Assembly (NCBI GenBank): GCA_023398375.1 | Contig: JAEWSH010000133.1 | Location: forward strand, 62,001-126,000 | DNA: 64,000 bases | Origin: Bacillota bacterium | GTDB lineage: Bacteria; Bacillota; Clostridia; Lachnospirales; Lachnospiraceae | Direction: 5' to 3' | Part shown: one piece after another, positions 33,352 to 41,798 of the stretch | Position numbering within the stretch: the first letter of the stretch is position 1 | Layout of the letters: every line of letters begins with the position of its first letter | Notes under the pieces: model-generated | The model's input: the letters and a program-made list of their open reading frames with translations, nothing else | Database searches by the model: none | What the model was told of the DNA's origin: nothing | Translations under genes and position numbers: made by a program

Positions 33352-34134
33352 GTGAAAATATTTATGAAAAAAAAAATAGATACTATTATTTTGAATCGCT
33401 TGAGAAAAATTACAAATGAAGTAAACATAGATCCCGATTGGATGAAAAAAGAAGTGGTAGAGATTATCGTAGTAGCAATTTTGTTGTTATCTATGTTTTT
33501 GTTATCATATAAGGCTTCTGAATATGTAAATAGCACACATGTAGAAACACAGAAGAATAGAACGATTGTATTAGATGCAGGTCATGGTGGTGATGATCCT
33601 GGTAAAATCGGTGTGAACGGCGCAGTGGAAAAAGATATTAATTTAGCGGTAACAAAAAGAGTGCAGTCATTGCTGGAAGCAAATGATATTACTGTTATAA
33701 TGACAAGAGAGGACGATGATGGAATGTATGACAGGACTGCATCCAATAAAAAAGTACAGGACATGAGGAAGAGGCTGGAACTGATACAGGTTTCGAATCC
33801 CGCGCTTGTAGTCAGCATTCATCAGAACAGTTATCATGAGGAAAGCATACACGGAGCACAAGTTTTTTATTATAAAACTTCCATAGAGGGTAAGGAAGCA
33901 GCAGAATTAATGCAGAGGCAATTAATTCTGCGAGTGGATAAGGAAAATAAAAGAGAGGAAAAAGCAAATGCAAGTTATTATCTGCTGAAAAAAACAGAAG
34001 TTCCCATTATTATTGTGGAATGCGGTTTTCTGTCGAATCAAAACGAAGCGGGGTTATTAGTGTCGACAGAATATCAGGAAAAATTAGCATGGGCAATACA
34101 TATGGGGATTATGGAGTACCTGAACCGGAAATAA
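33352..34134 (+). CDS. cwlD: N-acetylmuramoyl-L-alanine amidase CwlD-like
   Basis: 260 residues from a GTG at 33352, or 256 from the ATG at 33364; neither has a strong ribosome site. One transmembrane helix (about 36-55) anchors an Amidase_3 domain with zinc ligands and catalytic residues in LDAGHGGDDPG, VEKDINLAV, VSIHQNS and IVECGFLSN. CwlD removes stem peptides to allow muramic-delta-lactam formation in the spore cortex, which marks the host as an endospore former. An S-N-S type vegetative amidase is less likely given size and anchor. Confidence 0.85.
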   Translation: MKIFMKKKIDTIILNRLRKITNEVNIDPDWMKKEVVEIIVVAILLLSMFLLSYKASEYVNSTHVETQKNRTIVLDAGHGGDDPGKIGVNGAVEKDINLAVTKRVQSLLEANDITVIMTREDDDGMYDRTASNKKVQDMRKRLELIQVSNPALVVSIHQNSYHEESIHGAQVFYYKTSIEGKEAAELMQRQLILRVDKENKREEKANASYYLLKKTEVPIIIVECGFLSNQNEAGLLVSTEYQEKLAWAIHMGIMEYLNRK

Positions 34135-34281
34135 TATATAAAACACATCGTGGCAATTAAGGATGAACTGTAACATATAATCAGCAAAATAATCAGTAAA
34201 ACGAAACCTAATTGCTTGACATTGAGATGACTATCTGTTATCGTTAAAGGGTTGTTTTGTTGAAAGGAAACAGGTGAGAAA

Positions 34282-35865
34282 TTGAAATTTGATGAATTAG
34301 AAGTAAATAGTAAATTAATGCGTGGTATTAAGGATATGGGATTTGAAGAAGCAAGTCCTATACAGGAAAGAGCAATACCGGCAATTTTAGCAGGAAAAGA
34401 TATCGTAGGTCAAGCGCAAACGGGAACCGGAAAGACTGCAGCATTTGCAATCCCGGTGTTGGAAAAAATTGACACTTCCAATAAAAAACCACAAGCTATT
34501 ATTCTCTGTCCTACTAGGGAATTGGCGATTCAAGTTGCGGAAGAAATACGAAAATTGAGCAAATATACGCATGATATTAAGATTCTTCCAGTCTATGGAG
34601 GACAGGATATCCAGAAGCAGATACGTTCTTTAAAAGCTGGGGTACAGATCATCATCGGTACACCGGGACGCGTAATGGATCATATGCGAAGAAAGACAGT
34701 AAAATTCAACACAATTCATTCTGTGGTATTGGATGAAGCAGATGAAATGTTAAATATGGGATTTCGTGAAGACATTGAGACAATTTTAAGGGACACACCT
34801 GAAGACAGGCAAACGGTACTTTTCTCAGCGACAATGCCGCAGCCTATTATGGATATTGCAAAAACATACCAGAAAAATGCAGAAATCATACGTGTTGTGA
34901 AAAAGGAATTAACAGTTGCGAATATTGAGCAGTATTATCTGGAAGTACGTCCTGGTAATAAGGAAGAAGTCCTTTCGAGATTAATTGATATTTACAATCC
35001 AAAATTATCCGTAGTCTTTTGTAATACCAAAAAGAAAGTGGATGAGTTAGCTTCTGATTTGCAGGGGCGTGGATATTTTGCTGAAGGTCTTCATGGCGAT
35101 CTGAAGCAGCAGCAACGCGATCGCGTAATGGAAAGTTTTCGTAAAGGAAAGACAGAAATTTTGATTGCAACGGATGTTGCAGCCAGAGGGATTGATGTAG
35201 ATGATGTAGATATTGTATTCAACTACGATCTGCCTCAAGATGAAGAATATTATGTTCACAGAATCGGAAGGACAGGCAGAGCTGGTAAGACAGGTCTTGC
35301 GTTTTCTTTTATCAGAGGAAAAGAAGTATACAAATTAAAAGATATCCAACGTTACTGTAAGACAAAGATCAAGGCAATTCCAGTGCCATCACTGAATGAT
35401 GTAACGCAGAACCGGGTAGATAATTTGTTCAAGGATATTAACCGGATGATAGCAGATGAAGATCTTGCCCCAATGATTTCCATTATTGAGAAGAAAATCA
35501 ATGATGAAGATTATACAGCAATGGATGTAGCTGCCGCATTTTTGAAAATATATTTAAATGCAAAAGAAACAACAGAAAATGCTCAAAATTGTACAAGCGA
35601 TTTTGGAGATACAGGTGCAGAAGCAGGAATGGTTCGTCTCTTTATTAACATAGGTAAGAAACAGAGGATCACACCGGGAAATATTCTGGGTGCCATTGCA
35701 GGAGAATCAGGGATACAAGGAAACTTAGTTGGATCGATTGATATGTTTGATAATTATACATTTGTCGAAGTGCCCAAAGATGTAGCAGGCGATGTTCTGT
35801 TGGCAATGAAGAATGTTAAGATTAAAGGAAAAACAATCCATATCGAGCCGGCAAATAGAAAATAA
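34282..35865 (+). CDS. DEAD-box RNA helicase with DbpA-type RNA-binding domain
   Basis: 527 residues from a TTG following AGGTGAGAAA. Ordered motifs: Q motif with GFEEASPIQERAIP, Walker A AQTGTGKTA, PTRELAIQ, DEADEML, SATMP, ATDVAARGIDVD and HRIGRTGRAGK. The final 75 residues (MVRLFINIGKKQRITPGNIL to IHIEP) form the DbpA/CsdA RNA-binding fold that recognises ribosomal RNA. Probable function is ribosome assembly or mRNA remodelling, often in the cold. A terminator follows. Confidence 0.93.
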   Translation: MKFDELEVNSKLMRGIKDMGFEEASPIQERAIPAILAGKDIVGQAQTGTGKTAAFAIPVLEKIDTSNKKPQAIILCPTRELAIQVAEEIRKLSKYTHDIKILPVYGGQDIQKQIRSLKAGVQIIIGTPGRVMDHMRRKTVKFNTIHSVVLDEADEMLNMGFREDIETILRDTPEDRQTVLFSATMPQPIMDIAKTYQKNAEIIRVVKKELTVANIEQYYLEVRPGNKEEVLSRLIDIYNPKLSVVFCNTKKKVDELASDLQGRGYFAEGLHGDLKQQQRDRVMESFRKGKTEILIATDVAARGIDVDDVDIVFNYDLPQDEEYYVHRIGRTGRAGKTGLAFSFIRGKEVYKLKDIQRYCKTKIKAIPVPSLNDVTQNRVDNLFKDINRMIADEDLAPMISIIEKKINDEDYTAMDVAAAFLKIYLNAKETTENAQNCTSDFGDTGAEAGMVRLFINIGKKQRITPGNILGAIAGESGIQGNLVGSIDMFDNYTFVEVPKDVAGDVLLAMKNVKIKGKTIHIEPANRK

Positions 35866-35868
35866 TAG

Positions 35869-35899
35869 TAAAAGGCAATCTATAGGGGTTGTCTTTTTT
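35869..35899 (+). terminator. Terminator after the DEAD-box gene
   Basis: AAAAGGCAA / TTGTCTTTT stem with one G-T pair and a T run; lies just before the GNAT gene. Confidence 0.75.
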
Positions 35900-35936
35900 A
35901 GTATGTAAAGATTATAATTTCAATAAGGTAAAAAAT

Positions 35937-36815
35937 ATGTGTAAAATTGTAAAGCGGCAGCAGTATCTAAAAAAAATAATATTGTATATTTGTTCTCAAT
36001 CTTTACAAGAAAAGCTGAAATTAAATGAAGAGTCTAATATTGAAGTAATTATATGGAGGCATATGGAAGAGGCTGCAACATATCTGCAAGAAAGAATGGG
36101 GGACGAAGAGGGGGTTCTTTTAATTTCGGATGATGGTGAAGTATGTAATCAGATGGTTGAAAGAGCGGTTCCGGTTGTCGCATTATTATACGAGGGTATT
36201 GAGAGGAACCATTTTTGGAAAATTCCATATGCTATAGAGAACATTAATGTTTTGAATATAGAGTACCTGGAACAGATTTATCGTAGGTATCGAAGCATAC
36301 CATGGGATATATTGGAAACTGAACGTTGTATCTTGCGTGAGATTAAGGTGGAAGATGTAGATAGTATTGCCAGGATATACGAATCACCAAATGTAAGAAA
36401 GTTCATGGAGCCGCTCTATACGCCGATTGAAAAAGAAAAAGAGTATACAAGAGAATATATTAAACATGTTTATGGATTCTATGAGTATGGTACATGGGTT
36501 GTAGTTGAAAAAAATCTGGGTAAAATAATTGGGAGAGCTGGATTGGAATCTTATGATGACAATGAAGCAGATGCAATCGAGTTAGGATACCTAATTGAAG
36601 ATGAGTATCAAAGAAAAGGGTACGGATATGAAGTATGCAGTGCAGTTTTAAAGTATGCGGAAGAGATACTTGGAATCGCAGTTATTGATACAAATATTGA
36701 GAATGAAAATATAGCTTCCATATGTTTGTGCGAAAAATTAGGTTTTCGTTTTATAAGTAAATTTCACAAAAAGGGGAAAGAGTACTATAGATACAGATAC
36801 CAAAATCATATTTAA
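35937..36815 (+). CDS. GNAT acetyltransferase with an N-terminal extra domain
   Basis: 292 residues from the ATG at 35937 (AATAAGG upstream); the longer TTG start would lie within the terminator. Residues 130-285 are a RimJ/RimL-type GNAT domain (ETERCILREIKVEDVDSIAR, ELGYLIEDEYQRKGYGYEV for acetyl-CoA binding, NIASICLCEKLGF). The first 125 residues, with VLLISDDGEVCNQM and a following hydrophobic strand, look like an alpha/beta (HAD- or receiver-like) domain without a clear catalytic set. Acetyl acceptor unknown. Confidence 0.8.
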   Translation: MCKIVKRQQYLKKIILYICSQSLQEKLKLNEESNIEVIIWRHMEEAATYLQERMGDEEGVLLISDDGEVCNQMVERAVPVVALLYEGIERNHFWKIPYAIENINVLNIEYLEQIYRRYRSIPWDILETERCILREIKVEDVDSIARIYESPNVRKFMEPLYTPIEKEKEYTREYIKHVYGFYEYGTWVVVEKNLGKIIGRAGLESYDDNEADAIELGYLIEDEYQRKGYGYEVCSAVLKYAEEILGIAVIDTNIENENIASICLCEKLGFRFISKFHKKGKEYYRYRYQNHI

Positions 36816-36871
36816 CGAAAGATTTTTTTAGATATAATCGATATAAATTAAGCAAAAAAATAAAAAAACAT

Positions 36872-36947
36872 TTGACAAGTAAAATGAAATATGTATAATA
36901 AACATAAACGAAGGCGTTTCTAGATGATAGAAGCGCCTTTCTTTTAT
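36872..36947 (+). promoter_or_regulatory. glnK promoter followed at once by a terminator-like leader hairpin
   Basis: TTGACA (36872-36877), 16-base spacer, TATAAT (36894-36899); the start would be near 36906. An 11-bp stem AAGGCGTTTCT (36911-36921) / AGAAGCGCCTT (36929-36939) plus TTCTTTTAT begins five bases later. Such an early terminator implies control by read-through of the PII/ammonium-transporter transcript. Confidence 0.65.
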
Positions 36948-37030
36948 ATTTGGCGGGTAATGAGAAAACTGCGCTGTTTCTACTCGTTGAAATAAGAATT
37001 TTAATGTAGGTGAATAAGGAGGTTAGATGT

Positions 37031-37369
37031 ATGAAAAAACTGGAAATTATTATTAAGCCAGAAAAACTGGAAGACTTGAAAGCAGTCCTTGATTCAAATG
37101 AAGTGAATGGTCTTAACATTGTTAACATTATGGGTTATGGTAATCAAAAAGGTATTGTTAAAAAATACCGTGGTGCTGAGTACAGAGTGAATCTCTTACC
37201 AAAGATTAAAGTGGAAACGGTCGTTACAAAAGAAGTTGCGGAATCTTTGATTGACAAAATTGTTGCGGAGATTAATACCGGTAATTATGGTGATGGTAAA
37301 ATCTTTATTTACGATGTTGAAGATGTGGTTAGAATTCGTACTGGCGAACGTGGAACGAGTGCATTATAG
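37031..37369 (+). CDS. glnK: PII nitrogen regulatory protein
   Basis: 112 residues from the ATG at 37031 after AAGGAGG. Conserved T-loop YRGAEYRV with Tyr51, the residue that is uridylylated in proteobacteria, and the C-terminal signature KIFIYDVEDVVRIRTGERG, which includes the ATP-binding region. PII trimers sense ATP/ADP and 2-oxoglutarate and plug the AmtB channel when nitrogen is plentiful. Encoded directly before the ammonium transporter, the usual pairing. Confidence 0.94.
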   Translation: MKKLEIIIKPEKLEDLKAVLDSNEVNGLNIVNIMGYGNQKGIVKKYRGAEYRVNLLPKIKVETVVTKEVAESLIDKIVAEINTGNYGDGKIFIYDVEDVVRIRTGERGTSAL

Positions 37370-37437
37370 GAGTAGGATATTAGGGTTGTTATGAAAAAAT
37401 TTAATCAGATTTGCGAGACAATTTGCAATCGTTATCA

Positions 37438-37492
37438 AAGAAGATAACATATGAGATGGGAGAGGAGCCATCTGATAGGTTATCTTTTTTTG
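37438..37492 (+). terminator. Terminator/attenuator between glnK and amtB
   Basis: A two-step stem: AAGATAAC (37441-37448) with GTTATCTT (37479-37486), and inside it AGATGG (37454-37459) with CCATCT (37468-37473), followed by seven Ts. No promoter fits between it and amtB, so the transporter seems to need read-through. Confidence 0.8.
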
Positions 37493-37541
37493 ATTTACCG
37501 AAAACGTGAGTATTGTTTCATGCAGACAAGGAGGAAAAAAG

Positions 37542-38831
37542 ATGGGATTATCAGATTTAATTGCTAGTGGTATGGGAGATGCCGAGGCAGCAGAATTATT
37601 ATTAAATGTTGTATGGACCTGTGTTGCAGCGTTTTTAGTATTTTTTATGCAAGCTGGTTTTGCAATTGTAGAGAGTGGTTTTACAAGAGCAAAAAATGCA
37701 GGAAACATTATTATGAAGAACTTAATGGATTTTGTATTAGGAAGTATATTTTTCTTTCTTTTGGGAGCAGGAGTCATGTTTGGACCAGATTTGGCAGGTG
37801 TTGTAGGAGCAGGTGGTTTTTTTGATCCATATGCGCTTGCAGATGAGGCCGGACTTTTAAATGGATTACCAGTCGGTGTTTTTCTTATTTTTCAAACAGT
37901 ATTCTGTGCAACAGCAGCAACGATTGTAAGTGGAGCAATGGCTGAAAGAACAAAGTTTTCCACGTATTTGATTTATAGTGCTTGTATTTCGATTTTTATT
38001 TACCCGGTAACCGGTCATTGGATCTGGGGCGGCGGATGGCTTTCAGGAATTGGTTTCCATGATTTTGCAGGGTCTACGGCAGTTCATATGGTAGGTGGTA
38101 TATGTGCATTTATTGGAGCAGCAATTGAAGGACCTAGACTTGGAAAATTTGAAAAAGATGGTAAGGTCAATGCGATACCAGGTCATAATATTGTAATGGG
38201 CGCACTTGGTGTATTTATTCTCTGGTTCTGCTGGTTCGGTTTCAACTGTGGATCAACAGTTGCAGCAACAACATCGATTGGTGATATTGCTATGACAACA
38301 AATCTTGCAGCTGTAGCAGCAACAGTAACCGTGCTATTTATTACATGGAAACGCTATGGAAAACCTGATGTATCAATGACTTTGAATGGTTCGTTAGCTG
38401 GCCTTGTAGCTATCACGGCAGGATGTGATGTAGTATCTCCATACGGAGCTATGGCAATTGGTGCGATCGCTGGTTTTGTAGTGGTATTTGTAGTTGAATT
38501 GTTGGATAAAGTATTAAAAGTAGACGATCCTGTTGGTGCAGTGGCAGTACATGGCGGATGCGGAGCGATAGGTACTATCCTTGTAGGTGTATTTGCAAAA
38601 TCTTCTGTTCTTGCAGATATGGGAATGAGCAGACTTCAATTGATCGGTGTTCAGGCATTGGGTGTAGTTTCTGTAATGGCATATGTTGGAGTTGCAGCAT
38701 TTATCTTATTTACAGTTTTAAATAAGACGATCGGTTTACATGTAAGTAAAGAAGAAGAAATTGATGGTCTTGATATTCACGAACATGGAATGAGTGCTTA
38801 TGCAAACTTCAGATTGCATGATGATAGATAA
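37542..38831 (+). CDS. amtB: Ammonium transporter
   Basis: 429 residues from the ATG at 37542 after AAGGAGGAAAAAAG; upstream in-frame starts lack a site. About 11 transmembrane helices. Family motifs: FFMQAGFAIVESG, DFAGSTAVHMVGG, FNCGSTVAAT and the second pore histidine in AVHGGCGAIGT. The channel imports ammonium and is regulated by the PII protein encoded just upstream. Confidence 0.95.
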   Translation: MGLSDLIASGMGDAEAAELLLNVVWTCVAAFLVFFMQAGFAIVESGFTRAKNAGNIIMKNLMDFVLGSIFFFLLGAGVMFGPDLAGVVGAGGFFDPYALADEAGLLNGLPVGVFLIFQTVFCATAATIVSGAMAERTKFSTYLIYSACISIFIYPVTGHWIWGGGWLSGIGFHDFAGSTAVHMVGGICAFIGAAIEGPRLGKFEKDGKVNAIPGHNIVMGALGVFILWFCWFGFNCGSTVAATTSIGDIAMTTNLAAVAATVTVLFITWKRYGKPDVSMTLNGSLAGLVAITAGCDVVSPYGAMAIGAIAGFVVVFVVELLDKVLKVDDPVGAVAVHGGCGAIGTILVGVFAKSSVLADMGMSRLQLIGVQALGVVSVMAYVGVAAFILFTVLNKTIGLHVSKEEEIDGLDIHEHGMSAYANFRLHDDR

Positions 38832-38876
38832 TCAAGCGTTTATCTAATCCCTTATTAGTTTAGTTATATATTGTAA

Positions 38877-38916
38877 AACGAATCCCCGGAGCTTCCACCT
38901 CCGGGGGTTTGTTTTG
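38877..38916 (+). terminator. Terminator after amtB
   Basis: GC-rich stem CCCCGGAG (38884-38891) / CTCCGGGG (38899-38906), extended by AAC/GTT, then TTTGTTTT. Confidence 0.93.
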
Positions 38917-39069
38917 CATAGTTTATTAACAAAAGTAGAATGGTAAAAAATGGAATTATCAGAATATAATGGAATGATTTTTAAAAAAATAGTATAATAA
39001 AAGCAATAATAATTTTCTTACAGACAAAGGATAAACGACTGAAACAACATTCAAGGAGGAACAGAAGAT

Positions 39070-40692
39070 ATGAGAGGGAAGATTATGTCAGTAATATCTG
39101 CACTTGCTTTAGCCGTAACGCTTGCGATTTCCGGTGCAATTACACCAAGTGCAACAGTTGTAGAAGCCGCAGGTTATACAACTGCAATAGTGCAGTGTGC
39201 TATTACAGGAGGAAATACAGTCACGGTAGTTGCCAGTTCCTCTAATATTCCGGCTAGTGACGATGGCTTGTTTTATTTATTGAAAGAACCCATTTTTGGG
39301 GCAGGTGTCATGGGAGAGTGTGTGGCTCAGGCACCGATGGGAACAGCGGCAGCATTTACAGTTCCTTTGAACAAGAGCCAGGCAGACTCGGCATTATATT
39401 CGAAGTTTGTAATTGCAGTAAAACAAGGAGGACAATATGTTCAGGTAAGTTCTGCATCTTTTATTACGAATCCGGAAGCTTGTGCCACACATACGACCGG
39501 TCGCACGGTCACGGGCAAAAAGGGTCTGTTGGTTGACCCGGCAAAAATCAGTAATAATGAAATCGTTGATCTTGGTGTAAAACAGGCAATTTATAATATA
39601 CCAGTCGCAAATATTTGCGGACCGACTTCAAATAAAAGCTATCCAACAATTAATTATTCCTATCACGGAAAGAGTTATCAGTTTAACGGACTTGTTGTTG
39701 CTGAGTATGATAATATTATCAAAACATTAAGTAACAAAGGAATCGCAGTTACGGCAGTTCTTCTAAATAACTATTCAGCGGCACAAGCTGATTTGATTCA
39801 TCCCTTGTCTAAAGATGGAACAGTATGCCCATACTATGCATTTAATACGGCAGAGCAGACTGGAGTAGATCACTTGGCAGCAATCGGTTCTTTTCTTGCT
39901 CAGAGATATTCTAATACAGGACACGGGAAAGTAGATAACTGGGTCATCGGTAATGAGGTTACAGCCCGCACACAATGGAATTACATAGCATACATGGACG
40001 TTAACACTTACGCTGCAGAATATGCAAAAGCAGTAAGATTGTTTTATAATGCGATTAAGAGCGAAAATGGTCAGGCAAATATTTATGTATCAATTGACCA
40101 GCAATGGGATCGGAATAGAAATGAGCCGAATAATTATGATGGCAGAGATTTATTGGATGCATTTAATGTAAATATGGCATCACAGGGTAACATTGACTGG
40201 GGGGCTGCATGCCATCCATATCCGGTACCACTGACAAATGCACAGTTTTGGGCTAATGCGCCTTATTATAGAAATCTTGTAAAGCATACGGCAACATCGC
40301 CATTTTTAACAATGGAAAATATTGAAGTGCTAACAGATTATATGTGCAGAGCGCAGATGTTATCTCCGACGGGCCAGGTAAGATCTATTATATGCAGTGA
40401 AGTAGGGTATACAGCTGCCCAGGGTGAAGTGATTCAGGCAGCCGCACTTACATACGGTTATGCAGCAGCTGCATATAATCAACATATTGATGCATTTATT
40501 GTTTCAAATCAGACAGATCACGTAGCGGAGATTGCGCAGGGATTATCCATGGGACTTACCAATCCGGATGGATCGCATAAGCTTGCTTATGAATATTATA
40601 AAAATATGGATGGCCCAAATGCCGCAGCTTATGTAAACAATGCAAGTGCTGTAATTGGTACGGATATTATGTCTTCCATTTCACCGAGATAA
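39070..40692 (+). CDS. Secreted DUF5722-type protein, probable clan GH-A hydrolase
   Basis: 540 residues. Signal peptide ending near AVVEAAG (about 34). An N-terminal beta-domain (35-135) precedes a TIM-barrel region. VIGNEVT near residue 294 and CSEVGY near 443 have the spacing of the acid/base (Asn-Glu) and nucleophile (Glu) at the ends of strands 4 and 7 in clan GH-A glycosidases. Substrate unknown; extracellular polysaccharide is likely. ATG follows AAGGAGGAACAGAAG. Monocistronic or paired with the SGNH gene. Confidence 0.7.
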   Translation: MRGKIMSVISALALAVTLAISGAITPSATVVEAAGYTTAIVQCAITGGNTVTVVASSSNIPASDDGLFYLLKEPIFGAGVMGECVAQAPMGTAAAFTVPLNKSQADSALYSKFVIAVKQGGQYVQVSSASFITNPEACATHTTGRTVTGKKGLLVDPAKISNNEIVDLGVKQAIYNIPVANICGPTSNKSYPTINYSYHGKSYQFNGLVVAEYDNIIKTLSNKGIAVTAVLLNNYSAAQADLIHPLSKDGTVCPYYAFNTAEQTGVDHLAAIGSFLAQRYSNTGHGKVDNWVIGNEVTARTQWNYIAYMDVNTYAAEYAKAVRLFYNAIKSENGQANIYVSIDQQWDRNRNEPNNYDGRDLLDAFNVNMASQGNIDWGAACHPYPVPLTNAQFWANAPYYRNLVKHTATSPFLTMENIEVLTDYMCRAQMLSPTGQVRSIICSEVGYTAAQGEVIQAAALTYGYAAAAYNQHIDAFIVSNQTDHVAEIAQGLSMGLTNPDGSHKLAYEYYKNMDGPNAAAYVNNASAVIGTDIMSSISPR

Positions 40693-40720
40693 TATGAGAG
40701 TATGAAAAGTTAATTTAAAA

Positions 40721-40762
40721 TCGCCAGGTGCATATGCTTTTTTACGGCTATGTACTTGGCGA
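40721..40762 (+). other. Long hairpin between the DUF5722 and SGNH genes
   Basis: 14-bp stem TCGCCAGGTGCATA (40721-40734) / TATGTACTTGGCGA (40749-40762), two G-U pairs. The T-rich stretch is in the loop, not after the stem, so plus-strand termination is doubtful; it may be a processing or stability element. Confidence 0.55.
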
Positions 40763-40815
40763 ATTGTAGTTATAGTGTTATGCTAAGCTTAAGAAGCGGG
40801 AAGGAAAATATAAAA

Positions 40816-41745
40816 ATGAATAAATTATTTCGGCGGTTTTTATACATATGTATATTAATGACCGGATGTATGGGAATACAAATGACAGTACACGCGGAGA
40901 CAGTACCTTTGTCTATATATTTGAAAATGACACAGCAGCATATTGCATATACAGGACCTGGAACAGAATATGATCCGATGGGATACGTAGAAGAAGATAC
41001 GATTGCAATTGTGTATGCCCTGACTGATAATTATTGGTTTCAGATCTACTACAAAGGTCAGATAGGATATATCAGTCATGATAATGTCATGCTCTATACA
41101 GGCGGTGACGGTTCCGTTACGGGTACCAAATTGAGATTCCAGCAGGGACAGCCCATAATCATGGATGCGTTGGGCGACAGTATTACAGCGGGTGAAAAAT
41201 TGTCGTCACAGAGTCAGACATATGCATCGTTGCTTGGGGCAAAAATAGGGGCAACGGCTGTTTACAATTATGGATTAGGAGGCTCAGCTGTTGCCGGAAT
41301 CCATCCGGACAGATTTCTGGATAGATATTTATACATGAATCCGAATGCCAATTTGATAACGGTATTTGGTGGTACAAACGATTATGGTTTTGATACGGCA
41401 CTGGGCAGTATGGGCGATCGCACTGGTGAGACCTACTATGGCGGTCTGAATCAGTTGATGAGTGGTTTGCAGCAGACGTATCCGAACGCAGAAATTGTAT
41501 TTATTACGCCGTTGAAACGTGAGAATGATTTAAAGTCAAATAAATATGGAAATACACTAGACCAATATGCGCAGGCTGTTATCGATATGGCTGTGTTCTA
41601 TAACTATAGAGTAATTAATGTTTATTCTCCGGAAGGTTTGAATTTTGCCAGTCAGAAAAACGAATATATGAAGGATGGTATTCATCCAACAGCAAAAGCA
41701 CATGAAATGCTTGCAAATTATATATATCAAAGCACCTTTTCATAG
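40816..41745 (+). CDS. Secreted SGNH/GDSL hydrolase with N-terminal SH3 domain
   Basis: 309 residues from the ATG at 40816 after AAGGAA. Signal peptide to about residue 28 (VHAE). An SH3b-like domain (about 32-95) is followed by an SGNH domain: GDSITAGE (nucleophile Ser near 122), GGTNDYG, and the catalytic DGIHPTAKAH. Such enzymes deacylate carbohydrates or peptidoglycan. Extracellular location and SH3 domain suggest cell-wall or plant-polysaccharide esterase activity. Confidence 0.87.
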   Translation: MNKLFRRFLYICILMTGCMGIQMTVHAETVPLSIYLKMTQQHIAYTGPGTEYDPMGYVEEDTIAIVYALTDNYWFQIYYKGQIGYISHDNVMLYTGGDGSVTGTKLRFQQGQPIIMDALGDSITAGEKLSSQSQTYASLLGAKIGATAVYNYGLGGSAVAGIHPDRFLDRYLYMNPNANLITVFGGTNDYGFDTALGSMGDRTGETYYGGLNQLMSGLQQTYPNAEIVFITPLKRENDLKSNKYGNTLDQYAQAVIDMAVFYNYRVINVYSPEGLNFASQKNEYMKDGIHPTAKAHEMLANYIYQSTFS

Positions 41746-41798
41746 ATGTAACTTTTACTAAGAAATTATAGTCATTTGTAATTCATGGAGGATAAAAA

